DNA from: DASRDR01 sp035550795
GTDB lineage: Bacteria; Methylomirabilota; Methylomirabilia; Rokubacteriales; DASRDR01
Length of the DNA stretch: 64,000 nucleotides
Reading direction: 5' to 3'
Assembly (NCBI GenBank): GCA_035550795.1
Contig: DASZOL010000050.1
Coordinates: forward strand, 40,722-104,721
Positions 42,752 to 52,544 of the stretch are shown here, one piece after another; position 1 is the stretch's first letter; each line of letters starts with the position of its first letter. A model generated the notes under the pieces. It made no database searches, was not told the DNA's origin, and saw only the letters and a list, made by a program, of their open reading frames with translations. Position numbers and translations under genes: made by a program.

Positions 42752-43003
42752 TCAGGTCCCTTCCTTGACCTCGATGATCTCGTCCGCCACGAGGCCGTGA
42801 GCCTCGCGATGCACGGCGGCGGCCGCCTCCTTGCTGGGCGCCTCGACGAGGCAGAACACCTTGCCGGTGCCCTCGTCGAACCAGTATCGAAGATAGTTCA
42901 CCTTGTACTTGTTCTGGACCCGCAGGTCCGCCGCGTGGGCGTCGGAAACCGCAGGGGCAGTGAGCCCCTCGACCTTGTTGTGGATGTCGAGATAGAGCGG
43001 CAT
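42752..43003 (-). CDS. DUF4242-like small protein (SCO4226 nickel-binding type)
   Basis: The 83-aa protein has the ferredoxin-like beta-alpha-beta layout of DUF4242: PLYLDIHNKVEGLT, then DAHAADLRVQNKYKVNYLRYWFDE, then GKVFCLVEAPSKEAAAAVHREAHG. The HREAHG ending of the second helix is a hallmark. One characterised relative binds nickel as a dimer, but no enzymatic role is established. GGGAGG five bases before the ATG fixes the start; the open frame upstream is not coding. The cyclase gene follows after 24 bases, so the two may be co-transcribed. Confidence 0.85.
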   Translation of the reverse strand: MPLYLDIHNKVEGLTAPAVSDAHAADLRVQNKYKVNYLRYWFDEGTGKVFCLVEAPSKEAAAAVHREAHGLVADEIIEVKEGT

Positions 43004-43375
43004 GGTTCCTCCCTGAGTGGGCTGCCACTTGGTGAGGCGATCCCCGGCAGCTGGCGCGTTCTGGCCGGCTCCGCCGGCGCTCCCGCGGTCCATTGTCGAA
43101 GCGTCACCGTATACATGCAACGGCAAACTTCAGGAGGCTGGTGCGCCCGTCGGCGGGAAGCCCGGCGAGGGGGGTGCCGCTCGTGCCCTGAGAGGAGTCG
43201 TCCTGTGCGGGCTGCCGGGCACGTCCCTTGCTCAGTTCCGAGGTGGCACGCGGCGCCGTGGAATGCCGCGGGGATACCGGGACGGCCTACGACGAGACGC
43301 ATCGCCCTTGATGCCGGTGACCACCGGCAGGGACACTTCGTGACGCCGGAGCGGAACGGTGCGGGGAGGGAGGCG
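43004..43375. other. Divergent intergenic region (372 bases)
   Basis: The gap separates the DUF4242 gene from a small Tat-exported protein gene and must hold both promoters. It is locally less GC-rich around 43088-43130 (including GTATACAT), but no -35/-10 pair with usual spacing is convincing. No conserved reading frame, tRNA or riboswitch is visible. Confidence 0.5.
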
Positions 43376-43678
43376 ATGGCGAGCGAGCAGTGGACGCGGC
43401 GGGACGTGATTCGAGGGCTGGCCAGGGCGGCGTTGCTCGCCGCCCTGCCGATGGCCGCAGGCGGTGCGCTTGCCAACGGACCGGGGTCCACGACCGCGCC
43501 GCGAGACCGGGAGGCGCGGCGGCGGTGGGCGCTCGCGCGGATGGACGAGATGGCCGGAGAGCGGCTCCGGTGCCACGAGCGGTTTCGGACGCCCAAGGAG
43601 ATCCGTGACTGCCAGGCCGAGTTCGAGCGGCGCCACCGGACCTACAACGAGATCTACCTGGAGGCCGCCCGCGAGTGA
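43376..43678 (+). CDS. Small exported protein with Tat signal, function unknown
   Basis: This 100-aa protein begins with a twin-arginine signal (WTRRDVIRGLARAALLAALPMAAGGA; the twin arginines are residues 8-9), leaving a mature helix-rich, strongly charged domain of about 65 residues. It has two cysteines in ERLRCHERFRTPKEIRDCQAE, spaced to allow a disulfide between antiparallel helices. It ends in YNEIYLEAARE. GGGGAGGGAGG lies four bases before the ATG. I do not recognise the family. Tat export of so small a protein without a cofactor motif is odd; it may travel with a larger partner. It converges on the alcohol dehydrogenase gene. Confidence 0.7.
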   Translation: MASEQWTRRDVIRGLARAALLAALPMAAGGALANGPGSTTAPRDREARRRWALARMDEMAGERLRCHERFRTPKEIRDCQAEFERRHRTYNEIYLEAARE

Positions 43679-43725
43679 CGCCGGGGCGACCTCGGCGGCG
43701 GGCGAGCCTCCGCGTGCGGGCGGCC

Positions 43726-43737
43726 GCGCGATCGCGC
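43726..43737. repeat. 12-bp palindrome between convergent genes
   Basis: GCGCGATCGCGC is a perfect palindrome in the gap between two gene ends. It contains GCGATCGC, an octamer frequent in GC-rich genomes. No role can be assigned. Confidence 0.6.
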
Positions 43738-43745
43738 CCGGAGCC

Positions 43746-44777
43746 TCAGGCGGTCACGTCGACCAGCACCTTCATGACCGGGCCGCCCCCGAGCGCCGTC
43801 TCCATGCCCTCCTGGAGGGACTCGAGCGGAATGACCCGGCTGACGAGGGGCGCGAGAGGGACGGCGCCGCTGGCCGCGAGCCGGATGGCCTCCTCCCACG
43901 CCCCCCGCGTGTAGAGCCGGCTTCCATGCAGACTGAGCTCTCGCGCGAAGAACCGGTAGAGGTTCACCGGCATCGGCTCCGCGTGGATGGCCACGATGCT
44001 GATGGTCCCCCAGACGCGAACGACCTCGGTGATCGCCTTGACCGCGGCCGGGTGACCCGTCACCTCGAACGCGACGTCGACGCCGTCGCCGTCGGTCCAG
44101 TCGGCGGCGAAGCGGACGGGGTCGGTGCCGGGGCCGAGAACCTCGAGGCCCAATTTCCGGAGCATGTCGACGCGGAAGGGATTGATCTCCGCCACGGCGA
44201 CGCGGGCACCCCGGTGGCGGCACACGAGCGCGATCAGGCAGCCGATCGGACCGCCCCCGAAGATCAGCACCGCGTCCCCCGCCTTGACACCCGCCCGCGT
44301 GACGTCGTGCGTGGCGACCGCGAGCGGCTCGATGAGGGCCGCGTGATCGTCGATGAGCGCGTCGGGGACCTTGAGCAGCCGGTCGAGCGGCACCGGCCAG
44401 TACTCCTGCATCCCGCCCGGCAGGTCCACGCCCAGGACTTTCAGGTTGTAGCAGATGTAGCGGGCTCCGATGCGGCAAGCGCGGCACGATCCGCAGGAGC
44501 GCACGGGCTCGACGACCACGCGGTCGCCGGCCGCCACCCCGCCGTCCGGCGGCGCCTCGACGACCTCCGCGAACGTCTCGTGGCCGATGATGCCGTCCTT
44601 GGGGACGCGGTGGTCCATGTGGCCCTGAAAGATGTGGAGATCGGAGCCACAGATGCCCACGCGACGCACGCGGAGAAGCGCCTCCCCGGGCCCGGCCGAG
44701 GGAATCGGTGCCTTGCCGGGCGCGAAGTGCCGAGCGCCCTTGTAGAAGACCGCACGCATGGTGCCCGTCGGTGCCAT
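43746..44777 (-). CDS. Zinc-dependent alcohol/polyol dehydrogenase (MDR family)
   Basis: The 343-aa enzyme has catalytic-zinc ligands C43 (GICGSDLH), H66 and E67 (GHETFAE), and the structural-zinc cluster C95, C98, C101, C109 (CGSCRACRIGARYIC). The nucleotide-binding FGGGPIGCLIALV lies near 172-184. Motifs resemble sorbitol/threonine dehydrogenases rather than ethanol dehydrogenases. GGGAGG is five bases before the first ATG; an ATG six codons later is possible. It lies 25 bases after the MetE-like gene on the same strand, so the two are probably co-transcribed. Confidence 0.92.
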   Translation of the reverse strand: MAPTGTMRAVFYKGARHFAPGKAPIPSAGPGEALLRVRRVGICGSDLHIFQGHMDHRVPKDGIIGHETFAEVVEAPPDGGVAAGDRVVVEPVRSCGSCRACRIGARYICYNLKVLGVDLPGGMQEYWPVPLDRLLKVPDALIDDHAALIEPLAVATHDVTRAGVKAGDAVLIFGGGPIGCLIALVCRHRGARVAVAEINPFRVDMLRKLGLEVLGPGTDPVRFAADWTDGDGVDVAFEVTGHPAAVKAITEVVRVWGTISIVAIHAEPMPVNLYRFFARELSLHGSRLYTRGAWEEAIRLAASGAVPLAPLVSRVIPLESLQEGMETALGGGPVMKVLVDVTA

Positions 44778-44802
44778 GACGCCTCCCGGGAGGGACGCCG
44801 GC

Positions 44803-45837
44803 TCAGCCGGCGCCCAGCTCCTTCCGCACGAGGCGCGCGCCTGCGGCGAGCGCCCTGATCTTGCCGTTGCACATGTTCCGCGGACTCCAGCCGAAGCCGC
44901 AGTCGGGGTTGACGGTGAGCTTCTCCGCGGGCCAGACCTTCAGGACCCTACGGATCCGATCCGCGACCTCCTCGGGGGTCTCCGGGTAGAAGCCCTTGAC
45001 GTCGACGACACCCGCACCGAGCTCGCGCCCCTCGCGGGCGTACTGGCCGATGAGATCGAGCTCCGCCATCTCGCGCCCCGCGAACTCCAGCACGAGCTGG
45101 TCGGCGCGCGCCTCGAGCAGTCCCGGGAAGTAGGGACGATAGGAGCGGTCGAACCGCGACCGGCCGAAGCGGTTCCCGAAGCAGATGTGGTAGGCGAGCT
45201 TGGCGCGGACGCCCTGCGTCGCCAGGTTGAAGAGCCGGGCCATCTCCTGGCCGCTCACGTGGCCGCGGGCGGGCTCGTCGATCTGGATGAGCTCGGCGCC
45301 GGCGGCGACGAGCCCGCGCAGCTCCTGGTTGATGACCTCCGCGAAGCGCTCCGCCACCTGGACGACGCCCCTGTAGACCGACCCCGGATGGATGCGCGAA
45401 CCAAAGGTGAGAGGGCCGGCGGACGTCGCCTTCACCGCGTGCGTGGCATGGGCCTTGAGGTATTCGAACTCCTTGATGATGCCAAGGCCCGCGTCCGGCG
45501 TCTCGATCCGGGCGACCGCCTCGTAGCGGGTTTGCTGGTCGTACCCCCAGGGGCCGAGCTTCCGGCGCACCTCGATGGGTCGGATGCCCTTGATGATCGC
45601 GTAGTAGGAGTCCACGTAGCCGTCAAGCCGGCGAACCTCGCCGTCGGTGATGATGTCGACGCCCGCACGCTCCATGTCCCGGATCGCGGTGTCGGCGGCG
45701 TCGTCGAGCATCTCGTCAAGGTCGGCAGGACCCATCTCGCCCGCTTCCCAGGCCTTCACGCCGAGGTGCCACCAGCCGGCGCGCCCGTGCGAGCCAACCA
45801 CGGTGGAGGGGATCAGGGGCAGCGTCGTCGGGGTCAT
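44803..45837 (-). CDS. Core methionine synthase-like protein (MetE C-terminal domain only)
   Basis: The 344-aa protein corresponds to the catalytic C-terminal barrel of cobalamin-independent methionine synthase and lacks the N-terminal domain of the 750-aa MetE. The zinc site is complete: H217 and C219 in YHICFGN, E251 in LVLEFAGRE and C313 in NPDCGFGWS. D188 in QIDEP is conserved too. Stand-alone members either make methionine with a non-folate methyl donor or perform other zinc-thiol methyl transfers. Genes for either assignment are not adjacent. The start ATG has GAGAGGAG nine bases upstream. It follows a five-gene Dpp-type importer after about 150 bases. Confidence 0.88.
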   Translation of the reverse strand: MTPTTLPLIPSTVVGSHGRAGWWHLGVKAWEAGEMGPADLDEMLDDAADTAIRDMERAGVDIITDGEVRRLDGYVDSYYAIIKGIRPIEVRRKLGPWGYDQQTRYEAVARIETPDAGLGIIKEFEYLKAHATHAVKATSAGPLTFGSRIHPGSVYRGVVQVAERFAEVINQELRGLVAAGAELIQIDEPARGHVSGQEMARLFNLATQGVRAKLAYHICFGNRFGRSRFDRSYRPYFPGLLEARADQLVLEFAGREMAELDLIGQYAREGRELGAGVVDVKGFYPETPEEVADRIRRVLKVWPAEKLTVNPDCGFGWSPRNMCNGKIRALAAGARLVRKELGAG

Positions 45838-45988
45838 CGTCACGATCTCCTCTCGGTTCCCCGGTCGGCCTGGCCGGCGGCCCGGCCGGCGCGTCCGGGG
45901 GACCGCCGTAGATGATCGCGCCGGGCCCGACGCTGCACAAGCGGCCCGTCGCGGCGCCACGAGCCGTCTGCGCGCGACCGGTTCACGC

Positions 45989-47049
<1,061 letters not shown>

Positions 47050-47053
<4 letters not shown>

Positions 47054-48138
47054 GACGTCGCCTCCACGTCGTGGTAGAGGAAGCAGCTCGCCTGCTGCCG
47101 ATCACCGACCGGGCGGAGGGCGGGCACGCGCTGGTCGCAGGTCCCCGACATGGCCTCGGCGCACCGCGGGTGGAACGGGCAGCCTCGAGGGCGGTTGAAC
47201 GGGTGAGGGATGGAGCCGATGATGATGGGCAGCGGGACGCGGGGCGTCGCCTGCAGGCCGGGGATCGAGCGCAGGAGCGCGCGCGTGTAGGGATGCTTGG
47301 CCGCGTGGAAGATCGCATCCACCGGGCCCTGCTCCATGACACGGCCGAGGTACATCACGACAACCTCGCGGGCGATCTGGGCGATGACCCCCAGGTCGTG
47401 CGTGATGAAGATGACGGCGGTTTGGTGCTTGCGCTGGAGCTCGCGGATGAGATTCAGCACCTGCGCCTGTGTCGTGACGTCGATCGCCGTCGTCGGCTCG
47501 TCGGCGATCAGGAGCCGAGGCTTGCAGGACAGCGCCATCGCGATCATCGCCCGCTGACGGAGACCGCCCGAAAGCTGCCAGGAATAGGCGTCCAGGCGCT
47601 GCTCCGGCATCGAGATGCCGACGTCTCGGAACAGCTCGGCGGTGATCTGACGCGCCTCGCGCCGGGTGAGCGGCGGGCCGTCGGGCCGCCACTGCCGCCA
47701 GTGCAGCCGGATGGCCTCGACGATCTGGTCCCCGACCGAGTGGACCGGGCTGAAGGCGGCCATCGGCTCCTGGGGGATGAGCGCGATCTCGGCGCCTCGG
47801 ATGGCACGCATCGGCGCGCTCCGCGGGGCGAGCCGGGTCAAGTCGACGACCCGTTCGGCGGCGGGCCGGAACAGGATCTGGCCCGAGACGATCCGCCCCG
47901 GCGGCTCGACGAGCTGGAGGATTGCCCTCATGGCGACGGACTTGCCGCAGCCGCTCTCGCCCACGATGCCGAGCACCTGCCCCGGGAAGACATCGAAGCT
48001 GAGGCCGTCGACCGCGCGGACCACCCCTTCCTCCATGAAGAAGGAGACGCGAAGGTCGCGGACCGACAGGAGCGGGCTCAGGCTGTGACTTCGATCCAGT
48101 TCCGTCCGCGCGGGATCGTCGAATTGTTTGGAGGTCAA
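47050..48138 (-). CDS. ABC importer ATP-binding protein, DppD/OppD type
   Basis: The 362-aa ATPase has Walker A GESGCGKSV near 64-72, Q-loop PQEPMAAFSPVHSVG, signature SGGLRQRAMIAMAL, Walker B LLIADEPTTAIDVT and H-loop ITHDLGVIAQ, then the C-terminal GCPFHPRCAEA. The start is uncertain. TTG at 48138 lies just after the DppC-type stop with a GGGG run seven bases before it, and gives a 30-residue leader before LLSVRDLRVSF; no closer ATG or GTG is available ahead of the conserved domain. Confidence 0.9.
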
Positions 48139-48149
48139 GGCTGACCCCG

Positions 48150-49322
48150 TCAGTGGCTGTAGGGGTCTGCGGCGTCGCGGAGGCCGTCGCCGACCAGGTT
48201 GAACGCCAGGACCGACAGAATGACGACGAGCCCCGGGATCAGGAGCCACGGCGCGAGCGCCAGCGTCTGGATGTTCTGCGCCTCCTGCAGGAGCACGCCC
48301 CAGCTGATGGCGGGCGGTCTGATCCCGAGCCCCAGGAACGAGAGGGAGGTCTCGTTGATGATCATGGCGGGAATCGCGAGCGTGCTCGTCGCAATGATGT
48401 GGCTCAGGAACGTCGGGACCATGTGACGCGCGATGATCCGTGCCCGGCTGCAGCCCGCCAGGTCGGCCGCGAGGACGAAGTCCTCCTCCCGGAGCGCCAG
48501 GAACCGGCTTCGCACCTCACGCCCGAGGGTCGTCCACCCCACCAGGGACAGGATGACGGTGATCGCGAAGAAGACCTGTATCGGCGTCCAGTCGCGGGGC
48601 AGCGCAGCCGTGAGCGCTAGCCAGATCGGGATCGTTGGGAGCGACTGGAGCAGCTCGATCAGGCGCTGGATCACCAAATCGGGCAGCCCGCCGAAGTACC
48701 CGGACACCCCCCCGAGCAGCACTCCCAGGACGACGCTGAGCGTCACCGCCACCAGGCCGATGGTCATCGATGTCTGGGTCCCGTGCATGAGCCGCGACCA
48801 CTGGTCGCGCCCCAGGCGGTCGGTTCCCAGCAGATGGACCCGGCCCGTCGTGTCCCCGTCGGCCGCGCCGAGCAGGTGGAGGCTCCACGGCAGCAGGCCG
48901 AGCACGCGGTAGGGATAGCCCCGGACGAAGAAGCGGACGCGGACCTTCTGGGCGGGGTCGACCTGCCACTCCATGCGGAGCGTGGTCGGGTTGCGCTTGC
49001 CCACGACGGCCGGAACCCAGGGGCTCCACCGCACCCCCTCGAAGAGCCACGGGCCCTGCACCGGAATGAAGGCGAGGCGAGCCTCGGTGGCCTCGGGGTC
49101 CTGGGTGCTGAAGAAGTCGGGGCAGAGGACGACGGCATAGAGCCCGATCAGGACGACCGCGCTCGCCATGGCAAGACGGTGCTTCCGGAACCGCCACCAG
49201 ACGAGGGTCCAGTTCGACGCGAGCGAGACCCGCTCCTCGGCCGCGGACGGGGGAGCGGCCAGGTCGGCGACGTCAGGGATCGGCGCTCCACCACGCTCCG
49301 GCTTCCGGGTTGCCTGGTCCAC
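48150..49322 (-). CDS. ABC importer permease, DppC type with large periplasmic insertion
   Basis: At 390 residues this is about 100 longer than a usual DppC. After a cytosolic leader and the first helix (near 48-68) comes an insertion of roughly 90 residues (FFSTQDPEATEARLAFIPVQ to WSLHLLGAADGDTTGR) before the normal landmark LLGTDRLGRDQWSRLMHGTQ. The EAA loop AADLAGCSRARIIARHMVPT and C-terminal SFLGLGIRPPAISWGVLL follow. Long DppC forms go with long family-5 binding proteins, as here, in transporters often tied to larger ligands such as oligosaccharides; that link is inference. GTG at 49322 is three bases after the DppB stop. Confidence 0.9.
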   Translation of the reverse strand: MDQATRKPERGGAPIPDVADLAAPPSAAEERVSLASNWTLVWWRFRKHRLAMASAVVLIGLYAVVLCPDFFSTQDPEATEARLAFIPVQGPWLFEGVRWSPWVPAVVGKRNPTTLRMEWQVDPAQKVRVRFFVRGYPYRVLGLLPWSLHLLGAADGDTTGRVHLLGTDRLGRDQWSRLMHGTQTSMTIGLVAVTLSVVLGVLLGGVSGYFGGLPDLVIQRLIELLQSLPTIPIWLALTAALPRDWTPIQVFFAITVILSLVGWTTLGREVRSRFLALREEDFVLAADLAGCSRARIIARHMVPTFLSHIIATSTLAIPAMIINETSLSFLGLGIRPPAISWGVLLQEAQNIQTLALAPWLLIPGLVVILSVLAFNLVGDGLRDAADPYSH

Positions 49323-49325
49323 CCG

Positions 49326-50312
49326 TCAGTTCTCCATGCGGATCCGGGGGTCGAGCCAGGCGAGGAGCACGTCGGAGATCAGGGTGCCGATGATGGCCAG
49401 GAAGCAGTAGATCAGGAGGATGCTGCCCGCGAGGTACATGTCCTGATTGATGAGTGCCCGGAGAAGGAGCGGGCCGATGTTCGGGATGTTCATCACGGTC
49501 GCGACGATCAGGCTGCCGGAGAACAGGGCCGGGAGGTACCAGCCGATCGTGCTGACGAGTGGGTTGAGCGCCAGCCGGGCGGGATAACGGAGGACGAGGC
49601 GCCATTCGGGCAACCCCTTGGCGCGGGCGGTGACGACGTAGGGCTTGTTGAGCTCGTCGAGGAGGTTGGCCCGCATCACGCGGGTGAGCCGGGCGGTCCC
49701 GGCGACTCCCAGGACCACGGCCGGCAGCCAGATGTGCGCCAGGAGGTTGAGCACCCGAGCCAGGCTCCACGGCGCATCGACGAACTCGGGAGAGAAGAGC
49801 CCCGTGACCCCGATCCCGAGATACGCGAAGGCCCACCACATCAGGATCAACGCCAGCATGAAGTTAGGGGTGGCGACGCCGATGTAGTTGAGGACGGTGA
49901 TGACGTAGTCGATGACCGACCGCTGGTGCGTGGCCGAGTAGATCCCCACCGGGATGGCGACCAGCCAGGTGAAGACGAACGAGAACACGGCCAGGACGAT
50001 CGTGAGCACGAGCCGCTCGCCGATCAGCTCCGTGTTGGGCCGCTGGTACTCGAGCGAGAGGCCGAGGTTGCCCCGGAGGACGTTGGCCATCCACCGCCAG
50101 TACTGGACGTGGAGCGGCTGGTCGAGCCCGTAGTCCCGCCGGAGGGCCTCGAACTGCTCGGCGCTGACCGAGCTGCCGGAGGAGGCGAGGGTGGCCATGT
50201 ACGAGGTCAGGAAGTCGCCGGGCGGCGCCTGAACGATGGCGAACACGGCCACCGAGAAGACGAACAGAAGCAGAGGGAGGAGGACGAGGCGGCGCAGGGC
50301 ATACCGGGTCAT
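49326..50312 (-). CDS. ABC importer permease, DppB/OppB type
   Basis: The 328-aa permease opens MTRYALRRLVLLPLLLFVFSVAVF with IVQAPPGDFLTSY near residue 26 where others have PGDP. It has the extra segment ATLASSGSSVSAEQF, then LDQPLHVQYWRWM, the EAA loop VTARAKGLPEWRLVLRYPAR and C-terminal LLAWLDPRIRMEN. The APPGDF variant is shared by transporters with long binding proteins. Upstream is the 646-aa binding protein, 144 bases away. Confidence 0.9.
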   Translation of the reverse strand: MTRYALRRLVLLPLLLFVFSVAVFAIVQAPPGDFLTSYMATLASSGSSVSAEQFEALRRDYGLDQPLHVQYWRWMANVLRGNLGLSLEYQRPNTELIGERLVLTIVLAVFSFVFTWLVAIPVGIYSATHQRSVIDYVITVLNYIGVATPNFMLALILMWWAFAYLGIGVTGLFSPEFVDAPWSLARVLNLLAHIWLPAVVLGVAGTARLTRVMRANLLDELNKPYVVTARAKGLPEWRLVLRYPARLALNPLVSTIGWYLPALFSGSLIVATVMNIPNIGPLLLRALINQDMYLAGSILLIYCFLAIIGTLISDVLLAWLDPRIRMEN

Positions 50313-50456
50313 CGGGGATCCGTCCGGTCGTCGGGGCTACCCAGGCGAGCGTCGCTCAGGGGCAGTCGGCTGATGGGCGATCGGCTCGAGGGCGAGCCGC
50401 CGAGCCGCGCTCGGTCCACGCCATCGGGGGCGAGACCGAGCGCGGCGAGCAGGTGC

Positions 50457-52397
50457 CTACCTCGTGAAGAAGAACTGCTCCGGGCGCGCGTTCCCCGGGC
50501 TCCGGAGCGGCCAGTCGTTGCCGAGCGTCTTCGGGACGTTGTGAAGGCGGGAGTTCACCACGACCACACCCTGGACCATGGGGGTGAGGCCGATCGTTCC
50601 GATCTCGTAGACGTTGTCCGCCCAGATCCGGAAGATCTCCTGGGCCGCCTTGACCTGGCCGTCGGGACCCACCGTCCGTGCGGTGTCGACCAGCTCTACG
50701 ATCTTCTTGATCGGCGCGGGTGGCTCCATGCCGTCCTTGCCCTTGGTGTCGTACCACTGCTTGAACAGCGGTCCGGTGGTCAGGATGGGGGAATTGCGCA
50801 CGTCCGCCTTGGCGTTGCCGGTGAAGGGGAACGCCGTCGTGTCCTCGTTCCACATCTCGGTCTGGAGCTCGTTGGCCTCGCGCATCCGGAAGTGGAGGGC
50901 CCGCTCCCGGATCTGGACGACCGTCTTGACCCCGACCTTCTCCCAATCCTTCGCGATCAGCTGGGCGGTGTCGGGCCAGGAGGCGAAGGCCGGCACCACG
51001 GAGAGCTCGATCGACAGCGGCTTGCCGCTGGGCAGGAGCCGGATGCCCTGGGCATCCTTCTTGGCGAGGCCGATGCCGTCCAGCAGCTTGTTGGCCTCGT
51101 CCGGCTTGTACTGCGTGTACTTCCTCGCCCACTCGTCGCCGGGGAAGTACGGGTGCCAGGGGGCAGGAACCCCCTGCCGCGGTTCGCCGAGGCCGAGGAA
51201 GACCGATTCCTTGATCTGGTCGCGATTGATGGCGTAGGACAGGGCGATCCGGAAGTCCTTGGTCGCCATCACCTTCCCGAGCTCCGGATCGGCCTTGTAG
51301 GATTGGTTGAACGCCACCACGGCGTCGGCGCCGCCGAAGGTGGGCCAGGTGATGACACGGTACTTCCCGCTCTTCTCGTTCTCCTTGAAGACCGGGTAGT
51401 TGGTCATCTGGATGTGCCGGGCCTGCATGTCGAACTCGCCCGCGATGGCGGCAAGGTTGAGCGCCTGGATGTCGGCGAAGAACGTGAAGCGGACCTCGTC
51501 CATGTAGGGGAGCTGGTTGCCGTCGGGATCCACGCCGACGAAGTACGGGTTCCGCCGGAGGGTGAAGACCTGGTCGCTGACGCGGGTCACAGGCACCCAC
51601 GCGGCCATCGTCGGCCGCTCCGGGTTCTCGAACGGCGCGTTCCGGGCGGCGAAGAGCTCGGTCCACGTCTTGAAGCCGGCGGCCTGGACGAGCTTGTCGA
51701 TGTCTTCCTTCTTGGCGTAGGCCGGATGAAACTTCTTCAGGTAATGGGCCGGCAGGAAGACGGCGTACGTCCGGTCGCCTCCGTCCTGGTTCGCCACCGC
51801 CGTCAGGAAGAGAGTGGCCGCCTGCTTGTAAGTGAAGCGGACCGTCTGGGCGTCGACCTTCTCGACCGACGCGGGGGTGCCGTCTCCGTTGCGCATCCAT
51901 CCCGGGAGGGCCGGTGTCAGGTCCTTGTTCAGGAGGACGTCCTTGTACCAGAAGAGGATGTCATCCGCCGTGAACGGTGCGCCGTCCGACCACCGGGAGC
52001 CCTTGCGCAGCCGGACGGTCCAGATCTTGAAGTCCGACGACGACTGCCACCCCGCGGCGATCTTCGGCTCGATCTTCGCCCCGTCTGGCGAGAACCGGAC
52101 CAGGGCGTCGTAGACGACCCGCACGTAGTTGTTGAAGTCGGCGGGGCCGAGGAAGGCGCGGCGCCACACACCGCCGTACTGGCCGGTGCGCTCGACGACC
52201 GGGACGACCAGCGGGTCCTCCGGGAGGCGCTTGTCCACCGCCGGCAGCTTGCCGGCCTTGACCTGCTCCGCCAGCGTCGGCGCCTCCTTGAACTTGGAGG
52301 ACTGCGCGGACGCGGGCCCTGCCGTGCTCGCCCACGTCCCAAGAGCGATGAGAAGGGCGAGGGCGATGACCGCCGGTCTTCTGCCGTTGAGGCTCAT
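50457..52397 (-). CDS. ABC importer substrate-binding protein, long family-5 form
   Basis: The 646-aa periplasmic protein has a Sec signal peptide (RRPAVIALALLIALGTWAS, cleavage near ASAQ). It then carries KLPAVDKRLPEDPLVV and GQYGGVWRRAFLGPAD, the opening of the long family-5 branch, and the family core AAGWQSSSDFKIWTVRLRKG, RIALSYAINRDQIKESVF and KDWEKVGVKTVVQ. GGAGG is seven bases before the ATG. The extra 100 or more residues over DppA-type proteins suggest a bigger or differently shaped ligand. The gene heads the operon SBP-B-C-D-F. Confidence 0.92.
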   Translation of the reverse strand: MSLNGRRPAVIALALLIALGTWASTAGPASAQSSKFKEAPTLAEQVKAGKLPAVDKRLPEDPLVVPVVERTGQYGGVWRRAFLGPADFNNYVRVVYDALVRFSPDGAKIEPKIAAGWQSSSDFKIWTVRLRKGSRWSDGAPFTADDILFWYKDVLLNKDLTPALPGWMRNGDGTPASVEKVDAQTVRFTYKQAATLFLTAVANQDGGDRTYAVFLPAHYLKKFHPAYAKKEDIDKLVQAAGFKTWTELFAARNAPFENPERPTMAAWVPVTRVSDQVFTLRRNPYFVGVDPDGNQLPYMDEVRFTFFADIQALNLAAIAGEFDMQARHIQMTNYPVFKENEKSGKYRVITWPTFGGADAVVAFNQSYKADPELGKVMATKDFRIALSYAINRDQIKESVFLGLGEPRQGVPAPWHPYFPGDEWARKYTQYKPDEANKLLDGIGLAKKDAQGIRLLPSGKPLSIELSVVPAFASWPDTAQLIAKDWEKVGVKTVVQIRERALHFRMREANELQTEMWNEDTTAFPFTGNAKADVRNSPILTTGPLFKQWYDTKGKDGMEPPAPIKKIVELVDTARTVGPDGQVKAAQEIFRIWADNVYEIGTIGLTPMVQGVVVVNSRLHNVPKTLGNDWPLRSPGNARPEQFFFTR

Positions 52398-52544
52398 GTC
52401 GGATCCTCCGTTCGAAGCGGTCGCTGGCGTCTCGGTGGTGCCTGCGAGGGGTCCTGCCAAGCTCGGGGGCAGTCTAGGCGGACTCGGCGAGGCGGTCAAG
52501 AGCGCGAGGCCCTCCCGGCGAGCGCGTCCCGGGGCGCCGCTCGG

